DNA of 64,000 nucleotides from an uncultured Bacteroidia bacterium (GTDB lineage Bacteria > Bacteroidota > Bacteroidia > Bacteroidales > UBA932): NCBI GenBank assembly GCA_902769525.1, contig CACXPG010000008.1, forward strand, positions 116,631-180,630, given 5' to 3'. Positions 43,438 to 50,500 of the stretch are shown here, piece by piece. How positions within the stretch are numbered: position 1 is the first letter of the stretch; every line of letters begins with the position of its first letter. The notes under the pieces were generated by a model. The model saw only the letters and a program-made list of their open reading frames with translations, had not been told where the DNA came from and did no database searches. Made by a program: the position numbers and the translations under genes.

Positions 43438-44358
43438 ATGAAAAGGATTTGCTTGTTGCTTGCGTTTCTTGCAGTTTCTTCAGTAGGCTTTTCCCAGTCT
43501 GAACCGATATCTGATACCATTGCATATCCTCAGTATCCGGTGAATGTGAAGTCTATATGGCCTGTCAAGTTGCCGCTGGAGGCTGAACTGGTTGTGGATT
43601 TTGCGGACTGGACTCCGGAGGATGTGGAGATAAAGGGTTCCACTCAGGGGTTAGCGATGTATAAGAACTACACCGTAGTCCTTCACGACAAGGGTATGTG
43701 CTGCATCTACGATATGAAGAAAAAGGCCCTGGTTGCGGCATATATGATGGAAGGGAACACTTCACATTGCAACAATGCGTTTTTCGGGAAGGAAAAGTTT
43801 TCCCGCAAGTCAAAGTTTCCGCTGCTATACGTATCCGAATGCAGGGGGAAGCACGCCTGCCTTGTCACCGACATCACCCTGGAAGGCAGCAGGATAGTGC
43901 AGAAGATCTACTATGAAGGAACAGATTATCCGGGCTCGATTGACTGGTGCGCGGATGTCAAGAATGGCTTCATCTACACCTTTGGCGGAAGGAATGGGGA
44001 TTTCAAACTGCTCAAGAAGTTCCGTTTGCCGAAACTCTCCGATTCAGATGAAAACGGCGAGGTTCATCTGAAGGATTCTGATGTGCTGGATGTCACCAGA
44101 ATTGATACGGGAATAAACATCTGGCAGGGAAGTTTCGTGATGGGGGACTATGCTTTCCTTCCGGACGGTTATCCACCTCACGACCGTCTGCTTCATATCG
44201 TGAATCTGAAAACCAAGCAGATAGAACGCACAGAAAACATCAACGCCCTCGTGGACGAGCCAGAGGGCATTGACATTCACGGAAATTGGGTGTATGTGGT
44301 TTTCCATACTTCGGGGAAGCCCCGACATTCCAAGCTCTGGAGATTCTCCCTTAAATAA
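43438..44358 (+). CDS. Secreted protein of unknown function, probable beta-propeller
   Basis: 306 aa with a signal peptide ending GFSQ. The mature part alternates short strands and loops (MYKNYTVVLHDKGMCCIYD, CADVKNGFIYTFGGRNGDF, GIDIHGNWVYVVFHTSG, HSKLWRFSLK), which suggests a six- or seven-bladed propeller like TolB-like lipoproteins of Bacteroidota. Contains six Cys, some near each other (GMCCIY). I do not recognise a family. Its TAA directly abuts the convergent tonB stop without a spare base. Confidence 0.7.
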   Translation: MKRICLLLAFLAVSSVGFSQSEPISDTIAYPQYPVNVKSIWPVKLPLEAELVVDFADWTPEDVEIKGSTQGLAMYKNYTVVLHDKGMCCIYDMKKKALVAAYMMEGNTSHCNNAFFGKEKFSRKSKFPLLYVSECRGKHACLVTDITLEGSRIVQKIYYEGTDYPGSIDWCADVKNGFIYTFGGRNGDFKLLKKFRLPKLSDSDENGEVHLKDSDVLDVTRIDTGINIWQGSFVMGDYAFLPDGYPPHDRLLHIVNLKTKQIERTENINALVDEPEGIDIHGNWVYVVFHTSGKPRHSKLWRFSLK

Positions 44359-45051
44359 TTACCTCATCTGGAAGATAATAGGGAAGGTGTATTTTACTTT
44401 AACCGCCTTGCCCCTCTGCTTACCCGGAGTCCATTTCGGTGAACTGGAAATTACTCTGACGGCCTCCTTGTCCAGAGTGGAGTCTACGCCCCTGAGAACC
44501 CTGACGTCCTTTACACTGCCGTCCTTGTCTATGGTGAACTGAACGGTTACCCTTCCCTGGATTCCGTTTTCGATAGCCAGTTCAGGATATACTATGTTGC
44601 CGTAAACCCACTTGGTGAAGGTGTTTGCGTCTCCACCCTGGAAGGTTGGCTTGTCCTCGACGATGGAGAATGGAATGAATTCTTCAACCTCCTCTTCTTC
44701 CTCCTTGTTGGAAGGCTCCACATAAGGAACAATCTTGATAGGGTCGGTGTTGTCGTCTGGGCTGAGGAATTCGGTGTCTATCTTGACATCGTTTTCCACG
44801 ATCTTAAGCTCTTCGCTGATCACCGGCTCCTTGATTGTCTGGGGCGGTGGAGGTGGCTCCTGCTGGGTGACAGGAATGGTTTCGTCATCGGCGAGGAAAG
44901 AGTTTCCGGCCATTATTGTGGCTACGTCTTTGGTGGAGGAGTTCCACTCGAAGGATGTGAGTACGATCGCAAGAGCTGCGACAAGCCCGATCTCAAGGAA
45001 CATCGCCCTTTTGTTTTCCAGGCTGGCTCTGTTGGTTTTCTTTGTTTCCAT
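44359..45051 (-). CDS. tonB: TonB energy-transducing protein
   Basis: 230 aa. Membrane anchor at about 19-36, a Pro/Glu-rich periplasmic linker (EPPPPPQTIKEP, then a Glu cluster EEEEEVEEF) and the C-terminal TonB domain (TKWVYGNIVYPELAIENGIQGRVTVQFTIDKDG, here short: YPELAIENGIQGRV and KWTPGKQRGKAVKV). It energises outer-membrane receptors such as those in this window. No exbB/exbD beside it. Confidence 0.92.
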   Translation of the reverse strand: METKKTNRASLENKRAMFLEIGLVAALAIVLTSFEWNSSTKDVATIMAGNSFLADDETIPVTQQEPPPPPQTIKEPVISEELKIVENDVKIDTEFLSPDDNTDPIKIVPYVEPSNKEEEEEVEEFIPFSIVEDKPTFQGGDANTFTKWVYGNIVYPELAIENGIQGRVTVQFTIDKDGSVKDVRVLRGVDSTLDKEAVRVISSSPKWTPGKQRGKAVKVKYTFPIIFQMR

Positions 45052-45235
45052 AGTTTTATTATTTAATGGTTGGAAATGGTATCTGCTTTATGGTTCAATG
45101 CAAATATCATCTCTTTGCACTATGGATGCAAAGAATTGTACATCAATAAATTATCAAAGTGAATAATCCTCAATTATTCATCAACGGAACGTCAAATTCA
45201 TATCAAAATTCCGTCAATATAATATCAATTTTGGA

Positions 45236-46378
45236 TTATTTGTAAAGAGACTGGATGTGCTCGACTGCTTTCTGCATTATTGCCTTTGTCTCAGGGTTCT
45301 GTTCGATGGCGCAGGCTGATTCGAGTTCTTTCTTTCCCGTCAGAAGTTCGGTTGACATTATCCAGGCGGCTGCGGCTTCTCTTACTTCAAAATCCTTGTC
45401 GTAGAGAAGGCCGGTAGCCCAGGTCTTCATGCTCCAGGAAGGATGTGTCATCATCCAGTTGATGCCTTCCAGTTTCTCTTCCTTTGAGCCGTAGACGAAT
45501 GTCCTGTATAGCGAGCCTTCCTTTCGGAGATCTTCTTCGCTCATTATCACTTCCTTGTCCAGGGACGGGGCCTTGTACTCGACCGGCAGGGCCTGGTCCT
45601 CTTTCTGGGCGCACCACCACAGGATCCTAGGAATCATCCAGCCAAAGGATGCACTTCCTTCAGGATGGCCGATGGAAGTGAATACACGGCCTTTTCCGTA
45701 GTTGTTACCCAGCATGAACGGCTTTCCGGGGCTGATCCCGGCCTGGAATTCGGCTCCCACGTGAACATCGCTGAGCATTGTGGTGAATACCGTATAGTCT
45801 GTTGCCGGGCTTTGGGCCAGAGTGGCGGAATCTGCAGGGGCCAGCATAGGGCCGTTTTCAAACATCACGTGGATGGTGTCCAGCCCGGCAAGTTCCGGGA
45901 AGAGTTTCTTTCCCTCTTCTGTGATGCCTAAAGCGCAGAGTCCCTGGCCTCTGGAAGAATGGTCGAGGTCCACCACCTGGGCTCCGTTCATACCGAAGCA
46001 GGCATAGTCAGGAGTGTGGCTCAGGGCGTATGCTCCGGCGCAGATGCAGAGTATGCCGCCTCCGTTTTCTGTCCATTTCTTGATTATGCCGATATTGGTG
46101 TCACCGAGGCTGAAAGTGTGCATGCTTCCGCCTCCGCCAGGAATAATCAGAACATCCAGGCTGTCCAGAACACCCCAGGCGATGTCGCCGCTGGTTATGT
46201 ATTTTATACTGATGCGGGAATCCAGCTGGGCCGCTGCAAAGGCTTCGGTCATGTTGGTGTGGCCGCTTCCCAGGCCGTCCAGCATTCCAACCCTCAAGGT
46301 CGGGGCAGGGGAGTTTTTGGTTGTGCAGGAAAATGCGCACAGGACGGCGGCAAACAGAATAATGAATCTCTTGGTCAT
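45236..46378 (-). CDS. Lipoprotein with a PfpI/BPL_N-type glutamine-amidotransferase-like domain
   Basis: 380 aa; lipobox AFSC. Residues 27-255 form a class I amidotransferase-like fold: LDVLIIPGGGGSMH (G-loop) and GGGILCICAGAYALS, where Cys of CAGAY is at the nucleophile elbow, then GRVFTSIGHPEG near the end. This is the BPL_N subgroup. Residues 280-380 are helical and HEAT-like (FVYGSKEEKLEGINWMMTH, EVREAAAAWIMSTE). Reaction unknown. Divergent from the VanX-type gene. Confidence 0.82.
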   Translation of the reverse strand: MTKRFIILFAAVLCAFSCTTKNSPAPTLRVGMLDGLGSGHTNMTEAFAAAQLDSRISIKYITSGDIAWGVLDSLDVLIIPGGGGSMHTFSLGDTNIGIIKKWTENGGGILCICAGAYALSHTPDYACFGMNGAQVVDLDHSSRGQGLCALGITEEGKKLFPELAGLDTIHVMFENGPMLAPADSATLAQSPATDYTVFTTMLSDVHVGAEFQAGISPGKPFMLGNNYGKGRVFTSIGHPEGSASFGWMIPRILWWCAQKEDQALPVEYKAPSLDKEVIMSEEDLRKEGSLYRTFVYGSKEEKLEGINWMMTHPSWSMKTWATGLLYDKDFEVREAAAAWIMSTELLTGKKELESACAIEQNPETKAIMQKAVEHIQSLYK

Positions 46379-46397
46379 ATCGTAGAAGTTTATACTT

Positions 46398-46405
46398 CAA
46401 AAATA
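46398..46405 (-). promoter_or_regulatory. Probable -7 element of the gene 46378-45236
   Basis: Minus-strand TATTTTTG, 19 nt before the ATG. Confidence 0.45.
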
Positions 46406-46432
46406 CATCTTTATTTGTAATTTTACACTCCG

Positions 46433-46440
46433 TAAATTTG
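46433..46440 (+). promoter_or_regulatory. -7 element just before the VanX-type gene
   Basis: TAAATTTG, exact consensus, only 6 nt before ATG 46447; a near-leaderless transcript is expected. Confidence 0.5.
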
Positions 46441-46446
46441 ATTCTT

Positions 46447-47244
46447 ATGAAAAGGCACTTGATTCTTTTTTCGTTAGCTATAGCTATTTGCCTGGCTGGC
46501 TGTTCAGGCAAGAAACCTCAGACAGACGTCAAAACCGTTCCGGACACTCTGGCGGTTGTGGATGAATCTGCAGACACTGGATACGGTGACCCATCAGTTG
46601 AGGATGTTGTCAAGAAGATTCCTGCAAACCAGATCAGAGAAGGCTTTGTGGTTATTTCAGAGGCTGTTCCTGATGTGATTCAGGAGATAAGATATTATTC
46701 CACCTACAATTTCGTGGGTTCCAGGATAGACGGCTATGAGGAGCCTGTTGCCCTTATGACCAAGGAGGCCGCCAAGGCCCTGAAGGCTGTCAGCGATGAC
46801 GTGAAGTCTATGGGCTACCGCCTGAAAATCTATGACGCATACCGTCCGGCAAGGGCCGTGGCTCATTTCTGCCGCTGGGCAAAGGATGCAGACACCACAA
46901 TGAAGAGAGCCTTCTACCCGAACCTGGACAAGGCCAACCTCTTCAAGCAGGATTACATAGCCACCAAGTCCGGCCACAGCAGGGGCAGCACCGTAGACCT
47001 CACTCTGTTTGACATGAGAACCGGAAAGGAGGTGGATATGGGCGGCACATTCGATATGCTTGACCCGAGTGCCCATCCAGACTACAAGGGCGTAACTCCT
47101 CAGCAGTATGAAAACCGCCAGATACTCAGACAGGCTATGATGAGGCACGGCTTCAAGCCCCTGTATTCAGAGTGGTGGCATTTCACCCTGAGAGATGAAC
47201 CGTATCCGAACACTTACTTCGACTTCCCGGTGAGGTTTGAGTAG
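46447..47244 (+). CDS. D-alanyl-D-alanine dipeptidase, M15 (VanX/DdpX-like) lipoprotein
   Basis: 265 aa from ATG 46447; lipobox CLAGC. M15D zinc motifs: SGHSRGSTVDLTLFD (SxHxxGxxxD, first His and Asp ligands) and EWWHFTL (catalytic Glu and last His). RIYDAYRPARA-like arginine segment is present as IYDAYRPARAV. It hydrolyses D-Ala-D-Ala, in the envelope because of the lipid anchor; in a Gram-negative it serves peptidoglycan turnover, not vancomycin resistance. Convergent with the 112-aa gene by 5 nt. Confidence 0.92.
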   Translation: MKRHLILFSLAIAICLAGCSGKKPQTDVKTVPDTLAVVDESADTGYGDPSVEDVVKKIPANQIREGFVVISEAVPDVIQEIRYYSTYNFVGSRIDGYEEPVALMTKEAAKALKAVSDDVKSMGYRLKIYDAYRPARAVAHFCRWAKDADTTMKRAFYPNLDKANLFKQDYIATKSGHSRGSTVDLTLFDMRTGKEVDMGGTFDMLDPSAHPDYKGVTPQQYENRQILRQAMMRHGFKPLYSEWWHFTLRDEPYPNTYFDFPVRFE

Positions 47245-47249
47245 GGGCC

Positions 47250-47588
47250 CTACAAGTACCTCGTCCACCGGTAATGCTTCCGCTGGATCAGGTAGCCGGG
47301 GTTGTTTTCGTTCTCGTAGGCTTCCCTTTCAAAGCTTATCCTCGAGTATGCCTTCCAGGCTGAAAGGTGGCGGAGGATTCTCACCAGCCATTCAATCACG
47401 TACCAGATGTAGAAGAAGATGTAAAGCATCTCCCTCATCTGGGCGGTATGGATTCTTTCGTGGAATACCGTAGTAGGGGACAAAGTCCTCCCTTTCCGGG
47501 CCAGTATCATCCCGAAAAGATTCATCGCGATGACATTCTTGCCCAAAAAGGGGGGCCTTTTCATATAGACAATTCTCTGCTTTCGCAT
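47250..47588 (-). CDS. Small membrane-associated protein with an HExxH motif (112 aa)
   Basis: Residues 43-47 are HERIH, an HExxH zinc motif, followed by a hydrophobic helix (LYIFFYIWYVIEWLVRIL, about 55-72) and by SFEREAY with Glu87/Glu89, where M48/M56 peptidases have the third ligand. The rest is too short for a standard metallopeptidase. Bacteroidota genomes carry such proteins without a known role. It starts 1 nt after the stop of the giant alpha-2-macroglobulin gene, so the two are cotranscribed. Second in-frame ATG at 47564. Confidence 0.72.
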   Translation of the reverse strand: MRKQRIVYMKRPPFLGKNVIAMNLFGMILARKGRTLSPTTVFHERIHTAQMREMLYIFFYIWYVIEWLVRILRHLSAWKAYSRISFEREAYENENNPGYLIQRKHYRWTRYL

Positions 47589-47589
47589 T

Positions 47590-50500
47590 TTACTCGGTGA
47601 CAGTTATTCTGCAGGAGCTGGTGTGAGCAGTGTACTCAGGAGCGTAGGCGCACTGGAGATTTGCAAGGCCTGCCTCGTATTCTCCGGCTCTGGAGGCTCT
47701 GTAGTTCACTTCAAGAACGTAAGTGCCCTTGCCCAGAGAGTAGAAGAAGAAGTTGGTGGAAGCGTCCTTGATCTCCTCGTAGTAGCCGGTGCCGCCTCCG
47801 TAGTGGTAGCCTGAAAGCTGGGTCATAGGCTCGAAGCAGGCTGCTCTCTGTTCCTTGAGCTGGACAAAATCCATCCTTCTGTCTATCTTTATCACCATCC
47901 TGGCGGTGACGATGTCTCCAACCTTTATCTGGGCTCCGTTCTTCAGCGGCTCAAGAGTGTAGGCCAGGGCTCCGTTTTCAGTATTTCCGGTTTCGGAAAC
48001 CTTGTTCACCCTCTTGACAAAGAGTTCCTTGGTGATGCTCATCTCCTTTCCGCCGTTATCCTTGACGTTGGACATCTTCTCGAAGAAGGTCGCATAGGCG
48101 GCGCCCCAGGCGATTCCCTTGTCTTTCTTCTCGACGGTGATGGTCCTGGCATCAGTGGCCTCACTGTCGGTGTAGGCTCTCTTTATGTAGTTCAGTCCAG
48201 GGATAGGGGCGTTGCCTTCCTCGTCCGGCTTGTTGGTGGAGACGGTCCTGTCTGCAAAGGTAAGGTCTGCGATGCCTTCGCTTGCAAGCCAGTTGTCTCC
48301 GCGGGCAAGCAGGGCGAAAATCGCGTCTGCGGTCAGGGTTGAAGTTCCCCACATCTGAGTCTGCTTCTGCTTGAGGAGCCAGATCTTCATCTCTTCCACG
48401 GTCTGCATGTCACCTGCAACCTGGTCGAAGGCCTCGATTGCGGCAACCTGGGCGTTGAGGTTCAGGCTTCCCCAGCGGTAAGGGTTCTCGTTGAAGGCGA
48501 AGTACATTCCCATTTCTTCAGAGCTTGTGAGATGTTCCCTGATGGACTGGATGTACTCGTCGGCGAGCTTCTGCTTTCCGTTGGCCTTCAGGACAACCGC
48601 AGCCATACTCTTTTCCTGCATGTCCTGGCTCTTAGGAACCTCGGCCACCTTGTTCAGGAACCAATTGTACATTGTCTTCCTGTTCTTCGGAACGATGTCC
48701 GCAGGAGTCTTGCCATCTGCCTGGGCTTCAAGGGCTACCAGATAGAGGTACTTGAGAATGAAGTAGGAGACACCCTTGGCCTTGACCTTTTCCTTCATTA
48801 TCCAGTCGTATTCTTTCTGGGCCTCGTTGTGCATATATGCAAGTCCCTTGCTGTGCATCTGCTTACGGGCTCCGTCAAGATTTTCTCCGGTCAGTATCCT
48901 GAGCCTTATGTCCTGGGTGAGCACGTATTCCGTAATCCAAGGGCTGGATTCCATTCCCTTGAACCAGGTCCATCCGCCGTCTCCCATCTGGAGTTCGCCG
49001 AGTTTCTTTATTGCCTTGTCGCCGATGTTGCGTATATTCATCACGTCGAACAGGGTGGAGATCATCATCTTCTGGTCTTCCTCGCTCTTGGCTTCAAGCA
49101 CCCAAGGAGATTCGCTCAGGAGTATGGTCTTCAATTCCTGGTTCTTCTGCAGGTTGCTCAGCAGGGTTTCCTTATTCTGGCCGCTCTTCTTCCAGGCCTC
49201 GTAAACGCTCTTGATCTTTGGCTGGGAGTTGGCAATCTTGCTTGCCAGGACGTTTGCGTACAAGGCATTGGTCCAGCAGATTGCGCAGTCGTCGTCCGGC
49301 TCGGCCAGAGAAGGCAGCGCCTGGATTGCGTACCAGGCAGGATTGCCGGTAAACTCGATAGTCAGGGTCTTCTTTGTCGCCGACGGGCTATGGTGGTTGA
49401 ACAGGCTTTCCAGGGAGAACTCCTTCTTCTGCTCGCCTCTTATCGGAAGGGCTACGCTTTCAACAATCCTTACCTTGTCGGAAAGAACTGCCAGGGAGTG
49501 CTGCTCGCCGTCTGAGAATTCTCCACCCTCTGCGATTATCCTTACTCCAATCACATCGTAAGTGTCCTCTACCGGGAAGCTGAAGCTAACCTTGGATGTC
49601 TTGCCGGCGGCTGCGCTTACCTTCTTGCTTTCTGAATGGAATACCTTCTCGGTGGCAATGTCGAAGAGCTCGAACTTCACGTTGGCATCAATGTCCTTTT
49701 CGGACAGGTTGGTCAGCGATGATGATATGGTGGTGATGTCTCCGTTGCGCAGGAAGCGAGGCATGTTAGGGGCAATCATGAAGTCTTTCTTGGCCTCGAT
49801 CTCATCCTGCAGATATCCGGTCTTCAGGTCCTTGGTGTGAGCCATGGACATGAATCTCCAGCGGGTGAGGCTTTCAGGAAGGGTGAAGCTGATGGCCACG
49901 TTTCCGTCATTGTCGGTGACAAGCTGAGGCAGGAAGAATGCGGTCTCGTTGAAATTGGTCCTGAGCTGAGGCTCCTGCTCCTCTTCCTTGGCTTGAGGCT
50001 GGCCCTCTTCATCCTGTCCCTTTGCCGCAGCTTCAGCTTCCTGTTTAAGTAATGACAATTCGTCATGAGACTCTTCATTCTTTGCGTAAGGCATTGGAAT
50101 GGCTGAATCTTCAACAACCATAGCGTCATACAGTACTGCTCCCGATTTTGCGCCCAATGCCCTGTACAGGACGTGCCTGCGTCTGCCGCCAAGGATGTAA
50201 GGAAGATTGATGAACTTGTCAAAATCCAGATCCTGAACATAAACGCCGTGGCTCGGAGAGTAGTTCATTCCAAAGAAGCTGAGTTTGGTTGACTGCCAGT
50301 TGGCGTATGTCAGATGGCGAGGGTAGTAGCGTGAGATGGCGCTCAGGTAGTGGCTTCTTATCTTGTCCAGAGAAGCGTCGTACATAAGAGCAAGCACTTC
50401 AGCGTCCGCCGGCTTTCCGTCAGGGCCCACAACGTTCAGGGTCCACTGCTCTGCCTGGCCAGGAATCAGGGTGTTGCGGAATACGCTCCACTTGAGCCTC

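Noticed and set aside
45160..45180. AT-rich hairpin TGAATAAT/ATTATTCA in the tonB upstream region
   Set aside because: Short, AT-only pairing without other support; no clear link to either gene.
46447..47244. VanX-type gene as a vancomycin-resistance determinant
   Set aside because: No vanH/vanA or VanRS genes nearby, and it is a lipoprotein in a Gram-negative; peptidoglycan recycling fits better.
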